Positions 30,229 to 38,480 of a stretch of DNA of 39,698 nt are shown here, one piece after another. The stretch covers positions 1-39,698 of the forward strand of contig JAUCBJ010006355.1 of assembly GCA_032718475.1 (NCBI GenBank), given 5' to 3'. The notes under the pieces are model-generated. The model searched no databases. It worked only from the letters and a program-made list of their open reading frames with translations, and was not told the DNA's origin. Positions within the stretch are counted from its first letter, which is position 1. The number at the start of each line of letters is the position of its first letter. The DNA is from Nemertoderma westbladi (Eukaryota; Xenacoelomorpha; Nemertodermatida; Nemertodermatidae). The position numbers were made by a program, and so were the translations under genes.

Positions 30229-32178
30229 GTGACATCCAAACAACTCGTGTCTCCTTGGGACTTTCTCGATGGCCAGAAGAACAAATCCGGTAACTCTGGT
30301 AACGCGGAAGCGCCGTTGAACCTCGCGTGGTTCGCCGCAGTCAAAGTCGACCGGAAACCAATGAAGTATGCCACCCAGTTCCGCGTGATGGCGTACCACA
30401 ACCACTGCGACGTGAAGCCGGACAGTTACTATACCGACCCTCTGGTACTGCCACCCGACGACGAGGAACTCCCGGTAGCTCCACCGGTCGGTAAAGTGAA
30501 AACCGCGCCAGTTAACGAGAAGAAAACCGAACCGAAAACCACAAAACGCGGAAAATCCAAAAGTAAGCGATCCACCAGTCGGCAGAACTCGCTCCAACAG
30601 CAGGCCGAATATATGGGGGGTCAGTCCGCCCAGCCGCTCCACTCCCAGCCCCCGAGCGCCTCCCCCGGGATGATGTTCCCGCCCCCTCAGGGGGGCATGA
30701 ACCCTTCGGGGTTCCCCCCAGACTATCCCCCCCAACAGCAGCAGATCCTCCCCGGGGGGCCCCAGATGGTAGTGGGTCGTCCCGGGGCCAACCCCAAGAC
30801 CGCGCTCAACAATATGATTAGGATGCGGCATCCTAGTATGATGGGGCCCTCTGTGGGCGGGGCCTCGTCGGCCCAGATGATGGGCGACGCGCATATCCTG
30901 ATGCAGCGACAGCGCGCGCAGTTAATTCAGCAGCAGTTGTCGCAGCGGATGGCGGGTCCGCAACCTGGGGACAGCATGTTCCCGCCCTACCGCCCGGGGA
31001 GTGCAGGAGGTGGAGAAATGGGTACCATGATGGGTCCCAACAGTGGGGAGTTTGCGCAGAACTTTTCCGGGCCAATGTGTGGTCCAGGAGGCAGCAGCCA
31101 GGGCCAGATGATACAAGGACAACTGGTAAAGGGGCAGATGCTACAAGGGCAGATGGTTCAAGGACAGATGATTCAAGGGGGTCAAATTATGCAAGGCCAA
31201 GGGCAGATGATACAAAGCCAGGGGCAGATGATGCAAGGGGGGCAGGGGCAAATTATTCAAGGAGGACAGGGGCAAATTATTCAAGGGGGGCAGGGGCAAA
31301 TTATACAGGGAAGTCAGGGACAGATGATGCAAGGAGGTCAGGGACAGATGATACAAAGCCAGGGGCAGATGATGCAAGGCGGACAAGGGCAAATGATTCA
31401 AGGGGGACAGGGGCAAATTATTCAAGGGGGGCAGGGGCAAATGCTACAGGGAAGTCAGGGACAGATGATGCAAGGAGGTCAGGGACAGATGATACAAAGC
31501 CAGGGGCAGATGATGCAAGGGGGGCAGGGGCAGATGATGCAAGGCGGACAAGGGCAGATGATGCAGGGAGGACATGGACAGATGATGCAAGCTCAGGGCC
31601 AGATGATACAAAACCAGAGTCAGATGATGCAAGGGCAGAGCCAGGGACAGATTATGCAAGGGCAGAACCAGGGGCAGATGATGCAAGGACAGAACCAAGG
31701 ACAGATGATGCAAGGACCCAGTCAAGCTCAGATTATTCAAGGTCTTGGGCAGGGTCAAATGATAACTCAAAATCAGGGGCAAATAATGATGTCTTCGGGA
31801 CAGGGCCATATGATGGTGGGTCCTAATCAAGGTCAGTTGATGGTGGGATCGAATCCGGGACAGATAATCGTCCGGTCCAATCAGGGCCCTATGATGGTGA
31901 GCACCAACCAGGGTCAGATGAAATCTTCCGGACAGGGGCAGTTGATGGTGTCCACCAATCAGGACGGGATGATGGTGGGATCCAATCAGATGGTCAAGTT
32001 CCCGCAGTCCGCCGGACGGGGGCAGGGGATTGGCTCATTCCAGATGCAGCAGCAACGGCAGAGGATGCTGCATCAGCAGCAACTACTGATGCGTCGACAG
32101 CAGGATCAACTGCCCCCGGGTGTCCGAATGCAGCGTATGCCCCCGCCACACTTCCCGGGTTCTGGTGGAATGTATTAA
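30229..32178 (+). CDS. MED12: MED12, coding exon 3 (residues 1509-2157)
   Basis: After the phase-0 junction the frame reads VTSKQLVSPWDFLDGQKN, matching the MED12 segment 'STKQKISPWDLFEG' by position and pattern, then NLAWFAAVKVDRKPMKYATQFR, YYTDPLVLPPDDEELP and a basic KTTKRGKSKSKRS stretch. The Pro/Gln/Met-rich tail takes the place of the PQL and Gln-rich OPA regions of vertebrate MED12. About residues 1795-2070 are a degenerate array of GQMMQGG- and GQNQGQMMQ-type repeats. The last 60 residues are Gln/Arg-rich and end FPGSGGMY. The tail probably mediates activator contacts. The total of 2157 residues is close to human MED12 (2177). Confidence 0.93.
   Translation: MTSKQLVSPWDFLDGQKNKSGNSGNAEAPLNLAWFAAVKVDRKPMKYATQFRVMAYHNHCDVKPDSYYTDPLVLPPDDEELPVAPPVGKVKTAPVNEKKTEPKTTKRGKSKSKRSTSRQNSLQQQAEYMGGQSAQPLHSQPPSASPGMMFPPPQGGMNPSGFPPDYPPQQQQILPGGPQMVVGRPGANPKTALNNMIRMRHPSMMGPSVGGASSAQMMGDAHILMQRQRAQLIQQQLSQRMAGPQPGDSMFPPYRPGSAGGGEMGTMMGPNSGEFAQNFSGPMCGPGGSSQGQMIQGQLVKGQMLQGQMVQGQMIQGGQIMQGQGQMIQSQGQMMQGGQGQIIQGGQGQIIQGGQGQIIQGSQGQMMQGGQGQMIQSQGQMMQGGQGQMIQGGQGQIIQGGQGQMLQGSQGQMMQGGQGQMIQSQGQMMQGGQGQMMQGGQGQMMQGGHGQMMQAQGQMIQNQSQMMQGQSQGQIMQGQNQGQMMQGQNQGQMMQGPSQAQIIQGLGQGQMITQNQGQIMMSSGQGHMMVGPNQGQLMVGSNPGQIIVRSNQGPMMVSTNQGQMKSSGQGQLMVSTNQDGMMVGSNQMVKFPQSAGRGQGIGSFQMQQQRQRMLHQQQLLMRRQQDQLPPGVRMQRMPPPHFPGSGGMY
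31096..31800 (+). repeat. Coding minisatellite for Gly-Gln-Met repeats in MED12
   Basis: Repeats of about 24-30 bp built from CAGGGGCAGATGATGCAAGG, all multiples of three, so the frame is kept. Larger blocks are duplicated too: the series around 31210-31360 recurs around 31335-31515. The array gives long shadow ORFs in two other frames (31077-31826 plus strand; 31141-31830 minus strand). Confidence 0.9.
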
Positions 32179-32425
32179 CAATGTACTACAACTTGCAACT
32201 AACTTATCCTATAATGAATTTAGTAATAGCCAGGTAAATGCATTGTGAGAATTTAAGATTTGGGCTATGTTATGTGTTGTAGTAATTAGTGTCATATTAT
32301 TGTATAGATTATGACAAATGGTGCCCTTTTATCGACTGTTTTTAAAACCGCGTTTATTTACAGTTCAGTTACTCACAGGGTTATCTTTATATATAATAAT
32401 TTATTTAGGTCGTTCGTATATTATT

Positions 32426-32460
32426 AATAAATTTAATTGATATAAAAATTATATAATAAA
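32426..32460 (+). terminator. MED12 polyadenylation signals
   Basis: AATAAA occurs at 32426-32431 and 32455-32460, about 250-280 nt after the MED12 stop codon. This is a normal 3' UTR length. The cleavage site is not determined. Confidence 0.65.
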
Positions 32461-32575
32461 TATATGTTACCCATCCCAGTCATTCAATTTTTTTCACAAA
32501 ATCCCCTGTTTTTTTTGCAAAGTATATTGCTAAATAGAAGATCATTTTATAAATTTAACTGAAATAATACATCTA

Positions 32576-32839
32576 TTGGACCGGAGGATGTCGTTTACCC
32601 CCCTGGTCGGAACGACAGATGGTGTCTGGTGCCGAGAGGCCCAGATACTGTTAAAACACATCGCCGAGGCTCTCGTTGCTAAACACCAAGGGATGAGGGA
32701 AAGGGGCCTCGCGTGTGTTTTGGGGGATTTCCGGCGGCGCCTTCAATTCGCCCACCTCCGGTCCAGTTCCCTCTGCCTCCGTGGCGGACGACGATCATGG
32801 CGCGGTTTGGGGTTCGGGGATGGTGCGGGTCTGCGATGA
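32576..32839 (+). other. GC-rich 87-codon ORF of unknown status
   Basis: A GC-rich island in AT-rich DNA, open on the plus strand from a TTG at 32576 (first ATG at 32588) to 32839. The middle (TTDGVWCREAQILLKHIAEALVAKHQGMRER) could form a helix. It is not recognised. It follows the MED12 poly(A) signals and precedes the minus-strand ORF at 32912. It could be a small gene, an exon, or a fragment of a mobile element. Confidence 0.25.
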
Positions 32840-32911
32840 ATTCGAATCTAGAGTCATATTAAATACGTATTAATTAAGTATAATTATTCCCTTAAAAAAA
32901 TATTAATGAGA

Positions 32912-33400
32912 CTAAATGCTAGACAGTCCAGCGGTAATCGTATCAATAGTGTTAGAGAGAAGTACTCTCATACTGGTCTCCCAACCATCTTCATTGTTGG
33001 AGTCTTCAGTGTAGTTTCCAGGAAAAGTTTCTGCATCAACAGCTGTTTTACCTTTAACACCATCTTCCTTCGTATCAGTTTGTAGTTGGTTATTATTTTT
33101 AGCTGTTCGTAAAGCTGACAGTAGATTCCGTATGTGTAGATTATTGATCATTATATCTGCTCGAATTGATCGAAACGTGTTAATGTAAAAATATCTGGCT
33201 TCTTGGTATTTCTGATTTATTCTGGGGAGGCCTATTCCGAATGCGATGAAACTAATGACATGTACCGGAACCAAAATAGTATTACCTTTAACAATATCAA
33301 ATAATATATTTGTCAGAAAATCCTTTGCCAATATCATCTTTATTTCTTTCTTATTGATTTTGGTGAGCGATGGACCAAACACAGTAGGGTGATTCGCCAT
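32912..33400 (-). CDS. Hypothetical 162-residue protein with one membrane segment
   Basis: An uninterrupted minus-strand frame from GTGAATGG (start at 33400) to 32912. Residues about 41-58 (TILVPVHVISFIAFGIGL) are hydrophobic enough for one membrane helix. They are followed by a basic/polar region and an acidic tail (about 105-145). I do not recognise the family. The gene is convergent with MED12. A MITE lies from 33430, just upstream of the ATG, so it must sit in the leader or promoter. No canonical poly(A) signal is seen directly downstream. Length, composition and start context favour a real gene, but an exon of a longer gene is possible. Confidence 0.55.
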   Translation of the reverse strand: MANHPTVFGPSLTKINKKEIKMILAKDFLTNILFDIVKGNTILVPVHVISFIAFGIGLPRINQKYQEARYFYINTFRSIRADIMINNLHIRNLLSALRTAKNNNQLQTDTKEDGVKGKTAVDAETFPGNYTEDSNNEDGWETSMRVLLSNTIDTITAGLSSI

Positions 33401-33429
33401 TCACTTTATACTAAGTGTTGAACGCTTAA

Positions 33430-33787
33430 GGCCTGTTTCCAAACTGGCAACTTTTAGAGCAACTTTCTCGGCAACTTGTACCGATCAAGTTGCTCCGTGT
33501 AAACACGTAAAAAAGTTGCCGTAAAATTTGCTCAACTTTTACGGCAACTTGAAGGAATTTGCGTTGCCGAATTAAAGCGAGATAATCAAATTAAATTATC
33601 AAAAACTAGATAGTAGATAAAATGACCCACCATTATACAGTCAAACTAGCCAAGTTGCTCTAAGAGTTGCCGGCCAAGTTGGTGGTAAAGTTGCCACGTG
33701 TAAACAGTGATTAAATTAAGTTTCTCAATAAAAAGTTGCTAGTTGCCGAGAAAGTTTATCTAAAAGTTGCCACTTGTAAACAGGCCT
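33430..33787. mobile_element. TTAA-flanked MITE next to the 162-residue ORF
   Basis: Inverted ends of about 45 bp: GGCCTGTTTCCAAACTGGCA on the left, with GGCAACTTTTAGA and AACTTTCTCGGCAACT shared by both ends. TTAA lies at 33426-33429 and at 33788-33791 with one base of slack. This fits a piggyBac-type TTAA duplication, though a shorter TAA is not excluded. The interior repeats AAGTTGC/GCAACTT in both orientations. No ORF is present. Confidence 0.75.
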
Positions 33788-33794
33788 TTAATTG

Positions 33795-34640
33795 AGAGGT
33801 ATCTCTACCGTAGCGCCTATATGTTGGCCTACTCCAAATCTGGATTTTTTTGATGTGTATCTTTAATGTGTTTTTTAATGTGATGTTCTAGAACATAGTT
33901 GGACCATCCCACAATATTATGGCAACTATTAAATGTATTTATGGTAGCTAAAAGGAAAATATTGCTAATAATAATTGTAAAATCTTTGGAATTTTAATTT
34001 TCTCAAGTATTTTCTCTAAATCAACAAAAATATGAATGTGTATTATGTGTTTTTTTATCGTTATTTCTAATTAACAAGGGGCACTACAGTACTACAGTAT
34101 GTGTGTGTACCCTTTTTTTTGTAGTTCGTTTGTTTTTTTGTTATTTTATTTTTTTTTGTAGTAGCTAGTTTTTGCAACTTTTTTTTTAATTTTCTACATG
34201 TCATATTAGCTATTAGTTTTGTAAGAAAAAAGGTTCTAGAACAAATATTTTTCTAGTGATTTTGCAAGTTTAGCTATCATTTAAAAAAAATTATTTTTCA
34301 GAAATTATTTGTTATGTGTAATAATTTTTTTTAATAATAGCTAACTTGCAAATTCACTAGCTAGCCTGAAAATTAGTAGCTATTAATGTTTAAAGATAAT
34401 TAAACAATTTATTACACATACCGGTAACAAACAATTTCTGAATTTTTTTTTAATGATAGCTAAGCTTGGAAAATCACTAGCTAGCCTGATAATTTGTATT
34501 TTTTAATGTTTATAGAGAAAAATAAACTATTTATTGCACATAATATAACAAATTTTTAATAAATTTTTATTTTTTTAAAAATGGTCTAGAACAAAAAATA
34601 TTTGTTCTAGAAATTGAACCTATACGCAAAGGCTCGATTG
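33795..34640. repeat. AT-rich block of mixed direct and inverted repeats
   Basis: Gene-free. Around 34225-34600 a ~130-bp motif containing CACTAGCTAGCCTGA, TTTATTGCACATAA-like words and TTTCTGAATTTTTTTTTAAT occurs twice in direct orientation and once inverted. TTCTAGAACA words occur near 33887, 34235 and 34590. It resembles the intron of the coiled-coil gene around 4140-4340 and may be a degenerate foldback family. Confidence 0.5.
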
Positions 34641-34647
34641 GATTTAT

Positions 34648-34667
34648 GTGCTGCGCGAAGGCCCCAC
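34648..34667 (+). repeat. 3' end of a GTGGGGCGAGCC-family element
   Basis: GTGCTGCGCGAAGGCCCCAC matches the 3' end of the complete element at 23252-24805 exactly. I see no matching 5' end within the preceding AT-rich block. Confidence 0.65.
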
Positions 34668-35360
34668 GTGCGTGTTATTTATTTGCATAGTAAATATCCA
34701 TCTTTTTTGAGCTTGGGGTATTTAATTTTCGCTTGTGCAAATATTTTACTAGCTTTTGGAAAACGTGTCACTTTCGCCAATTAGCAACATATTGGTGACG
34801 TTACAAGGTTACATCCGGCAATTCGTGGAGCAAAAGCTGAGATATGAGCGTTGGAATTCGAAAGATTCGTGGTATTTCTCCGCACGGGGCGCAGCAATGG
34901 AATTGTTAAAAATATTGTCGGACCCGGGCTGAACGCAGTTGGGTGTCTGTCTGCAGCGCTGTAGACAGGTTGAGTCCGTTATTATTTATTAGGCGTGAAG
35001 TCGCTAATTAGGTGCATCTAAATATGTTTTCAAGCCAGACTATAGTACCTAGGTACCGCAGGGCCTACTAATTATTTGTTATCAATAATATATGTTGTAT
35101 ATATTGTATGTATATATGTTAACAATAAGCTACTATAAGAGCAAGAGGAACGACCTATTTTTCTGTGTTTCCGCAGCTCAGAACAGCTCGTTGTTGTGAT
35201 TCTAAATTACAAGCACTCATTTTTAATTAATTTTTAATTAATCTAATTAATATAATAATTAGTTATCATAATAATATCATAATAATATTAAAATCTTACA
35301 TCTCAAGATAATTAATACATTAATACAGTAGCACCAAAAAGTAAGATCGATAGTAGAAAC
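34668..35360. other. Intergenic stretch without recognised genes
   Basis: The moderately GC-rich part 34780-34980 carries no sustained ORF. The remainder is AT-rich with simple TAAT repeats (35220-35290). No RNA gene or transposon end is recognised. Confidence 0.35.
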
Positions 35361-35389
35361 TAGCTTTACGGGGGTTTGATCGAAACTGT

Positions 35390-35580
35390 TTACCGATCAC
35401 GAGCACCATCCCACCATCGAGATCTCCCCCGGAAGCTCAATGGAAATATACAAGTCGCGACTAGACAGGTTTTTCTCGACAATCCCGGAGGAACCTGGCT
35501 GTCACGAATACACTGCCATTTGGTCTGGGCAGTCAAAGTCAAACTCTATCATAAATCAATCAATTCAATCAAAAAACAAA
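35390..35580 (+). pseudogene. 3' end of a LINE (reverse transcriptase C-terminus)
   Basis: One frame reads EISPGSSMEIYKSRLDRFF then STIPEEPGCHEY, the style of the C-terminal end of several LINE reverse transcriptases (a helix with Lys-x-Arg-Leu-Asp-Arg-Phe). It is followed by an ATCAATCAATTCAATC tail, the kind of short microsatellite that ends many non-LTR elements. The 5' part is missing. Clade not assigned. Confidence 0.45.
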
Positions 35581-35710
35581 ATAAATTTTTACTGCTTTTA
35601 TATATTTTTTTTTTGACGCAAATCCCATCATCTCGGCGAATTAATATCCCCTCAGCAGTCACAATGTTAATTATCAATTAATGGAAAGGGAATGTTAAAA
35701 GGGATGTCCT

Positions 35711-35716
35711 TTTATT
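35711..35716 (-). terminator. Polyadenylation signal of the MBL-like gene
   Basis: AATAAA on the minus strand about 130 nt downstream of the stop codon at 35849. Position and orientation fit the 401-residue gene. Confidence 0.55.
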
Positions 35717-35848
35717 GCGACAAAAGCCGAATGTCAATGTAACTCTTTGTCACGTTTTTTTGCGGTTGCCGTGGTATGAATGATATCATATAGTAAAAAA
35801 CGTTAATCATAAAAAAAACCGCGTCCTTTAGTAAGCAGCTAGTCTTTT

Positions 35849-37054
35849 CTAATTATTAATTAGTGAACGTCCGTCCAACCAACACCAACTGCGATCAATA
35901 CTCTTCCTGTAGTCATTCATACTGAGTATAGCCGGGCGGTGTACACCGCAGACACGCTCGGCGTCCGCGTGTAAAACCCCTCGCAACGAATCGGCCATCA
36001 CGGCGCAGCTGTCAACGCCTACACGCGGGGGCGTTATCAGAAAGTACCTCGCCGCCCCGTTGGGATTCATCATGTTGAGACGGTAATAGGGGAGCCCGAA
36101 CTCGGGGTGAGAGATAAAACTAGAGTGGTAAGCCCGAATGAGAAGTCTACGGTTCCATCTACCGATGGTGCTTATAGGGTGGACGCACGCGTCGCAGGCG
36201 CAATCAGGGTGGTGGGAGTAGTAGAGAGTGTCCACCTCTAGGAGAATTTTGTGAGCGCGAATAAGCACAGCTTGGCAAACCGCATCCCCGGAAAGAAACA
36301 ATATATCCAATCCCTCCGCGCTCAACTCATCTTTAACGTGATTAAAATCATCTGGTTTTGTCACGTTGTAATCGAGTTTTCCGCGGGAGAGAGCGGACAC
36401 TGCGTTCAACTTGAGCTCCGCCCCCGTTGCCCCAACAACCAACGCTTCTGGGAATAATTTTAAGACGGAAGGCAAGAAGAGCGTGTGGTAGGAAGAGCCA
36501 ATGATAACCCACTTCACGGGACCTAGTTCTGAGAGGAAGTTGAATAAATTGGAATTCTTATGGATGTGAACTGGGCAATACAGCATTAAGTCACCAGAGT
36601 TAAGTTTAACAACAAACATGTTTAAAATTTTAGTTGCATCTTTGACGAATGCACCAGATTCGAGCTCTTCAGTTGATAAATTGTTGATTGCTTTCAATTT
36701 TGATAAATCTTCTTTAGCCTGTTCGATGGCTTCACTGCTCTCCTTCGCAGCTTCCTGCAATATTGAGTCGCTACATTCTTCCGATGTGAAATCGATGGGT
36801 TTCACTCGTTTGCGCTCAGTGATCCAGACGTCGGCAAACTGATAGGCGACTCTCCAAACCTTGTCCGGGGCGATCTCGTCGATGCAGTAAGGGTCAGTTC
36901 CCAGCACATCGAGGACGTCTGGGGGACGATTCGCTGGTTTACTGGTGGATATGAGGACCCATCGTCTTAGGAACCAAGGCATCCAGCTGAGACCCCAGGC
37001 CATTCGGGACAGGGCGGGAGATATCTCCGGTACGTCCTTTGGGAAGTTTACCAT
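35849..37054 (-). CDS. Metallo-beta-lactamase-like (DUF4336-like) protein, 401 residues
   Basis: An intronless minus-strand frame from GCCATGG, an optimal start context, to a TAG at 35849. The N-terminal part has MAWGLSWMPWFLRRWVLIS, rich in Trp. The centre has the strand-helix pattern of the MBL fold: LMLYCPVHI (about 157-165), SELGPVKWVIIGSSYHT (175-191), LPSVLKLFPEALVVGA (194-209), LDILFLSGDAV (249-259), KILLEVDTLYYS (269-280). This resembles the DUF4336/MBL-like proteins in the 'LGPVKYIV..H..F...FP.A' block. The canonical HxHxDH zinc motif is absent; only His190 is at that place. A Cys/His cluster HHPDCACDACVH (281-292) may bind metal instead. Known relatives are poorly characterised, so I give no reaction. 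The ORF ends with its own poly(A) signal. Confidence 0.75.
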   Translation of the reverse strand: MVNFPKDVPEISPALSRMAWGLSWMPWFLRRWVLISTSKPANRPPDVLDVLGTDPYCIDEIAPDKVWRVAYQFADVWITERKRVKPIDFTSEECSDSILQEAAKESSEAIEQAKEDLSKLKAINNLSTEELESGAFVKDATKILNMFVVKLNSGDLMLYCPVHIHKNSNLFNFLSELGPVKWVIIGSSYHTLFLPSVLKLFPEALVVGATGAELKLNAVSALSRGKLDYNVTKPDDFNHVKDELSAEGLDILFLSGDAVCQAVLIRAHKILLEVDTLYYSHHPDCACDACVHPISTIGRWNRRLLIRAYHSSFISHPEFGLPYYRLNMMNPNGAARYFLITPPRVGVDSCAVMADSLRGVLHADAERVCGVHRPAILSMNDYRKSIDRSWCWLDGRSLINN

Positions 37055-37835
37055 GGCGGAGGCAAATACGTTTTTTCCTTATCAAATCCACTACAACTGC
37101 CTGCCTTGCCTACTCTACTCAACTACCGGTATTTATGAAATCAGCTGTATGCAGAGCAGAGGTAATAATACGGCTTGCCACCTTGCGATGGGTTTCAATG
37201 TTAGCCGTAAGTCATAAGTCGCTTGTTCAGTTGTTAAAAAATAATAAAAAATAACGTGAGCGGTACTGGCAAGTATGCCTAGTGCCGGTATCAGTATCAT
37301 TTCAGAATAAAACTACATACATGTGACGTAATGTTGTGATGTGACGTGTTGTTGTAACGTGATTTACAGCGTTTTGATTCACATATGGCTCTATTTTCCC
37401 TCACTCAATACGTGTAAGAAACCACTCGATTGAGTTGTAAAAACACAACTTTACACACTTCAACGAAAACTCTATAGAGGAGGGCAGGGGAATTATATAA
37501 AGTATTCTCACCCGCCATTATAAAGACAATCCCACCTTAATTATAATGTTCTTCATTATATACACGAAATGGGGTCTTCGCGCAACATGTGACATAAACT
37601 TATGTTAACTAAATCTCAATGTCACCTAATCAAGACACTTCACAAAAACTTAGTCTGAGGTCTAGTATATATGTGCCAGGTATCAATCAGGAAGAAAAGA
37701 TTTATAATGTACTGTATATTTACTATAATATACTGTAGAGAATAAATATAATTATAATTTACATTAATACTTAATTGCTGATGGTTTTCATTTGATACAT
37801 TTCTAAATGTTTTCATTTCATCTCTTTTCATTTGG
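37055..37835. other. 5' flank of the MBL-like gene; mostly unannotated
   Basis: The first few hundred bases should hold the promoter of the minus-strand gene. Around 37320-37365 the words GTGACGTAA, GTGACGTG and GTAACGTGA repeat, which could be CRE/bZIP-like sites. At 37562-37591 the sequence CACGAAATGGGGTCTTCGCG matches, with a few changes and in reverse orientation, the 3' end of the element at 23252-24805. No other gene is seen. Confidence 0.4.
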
Positions 37836-38340
37836 ACTTCAAGAAAGCATTCGACTCCATCCACAGAGGAGAGGTAAAATGCTGGAAATGATAAGAGCTT
37901 ATGGAATACCAGAAGTAATTGTCGCTGTTATTAGATTGTTATATTGACACAGAGGCTCAGGAACTCTCACCAGGTGGTGAAACTGAGTTGACACATAAAC
38001 GCCATTAGGCTATCCTAATTGCATTGGCTTACTCAATGAGGACGGCCACAAAGGGTGAAGATCTAGGATTCACACTACAAGAACGCAGAAGTAGCAGATA
38101 TCCGGCGGTAGCTTTATTAAAAATGAAAACCATCTGTAAATCCGACCTCGTCTGGCACCTGAAGACCAAGTTCTTTCGAGCCTCTCTTAAATAACGACTT
38201 GATAGTTGTTATAGAAGACTACTACGGGCAACACTAAACATCAGTTGGAGACAACACGTGACAAACGACGAGCTTTATGGTATAATGGATGGCAATGCAA
38301 TACCAGCTTCGGACCACCCCCCTGTCCAACCCCCCACCCC
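37836..38340 (+). pseudogene. Degenerate second RTE-type copy
   Basis: Fragments of an RTE-like reverse transcriptase: LDFKKAFDSIHRG (motif A), MLEMIRAYGIPEVIVAVIRLLY, LGFTLQERRSSRYPA, then after a deletion SDLVWHLKTKFFRASLK and RRLLRATLNISWRQHVTNDELYG. Frames change several times and stops occur. It differs in sequence from the three RTE copies with the TAG tail, so it is another, older family. Confidence 0.65.
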
Positions 38341-38399
38341 TACAACACACGGTCAAATTTAAGAACCAAAAAGGGTACCTGGCTGACTATAATCGCCAT

Positions 38400-38480
38400 A
38401 ATTAGGAGCCCGCTTGACAGCGGGATACTTACTGTAAAAATCTCAGGGATACTTTCTGTAAAAATCTCAGGATATATAAC
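38400..38480 (-). repeat. Reverse copy of the repeat seen at 21680-21798
   Basis: AGGAGCCCGCTTGACAGCGG then GATACTTACTGTAAAAATCT is the complement, with few changes, of the motif pair in the MED12 array insert. The piece GGATACTTxCTGTAAAAATCTCAG is tandemly duplicated here. It ends in ACTGACTGACTGACTGA. Confidence 0.6.

Noticed and set aside
31077-31830. 249-codon plus-strand and 128-codon minus-strand ORFs in the MED12 tail
   Set aside because: They arise from the frame-preserving coding minisatellite read in the wrong frame or strand.
35376-35681. 101-codon ORF as a host gene
   Set aside because: The better frame over the same bases reads as a LINE C-terminus followed by an ATCA-type tail; the listed frame runs into AT-rich DNA.
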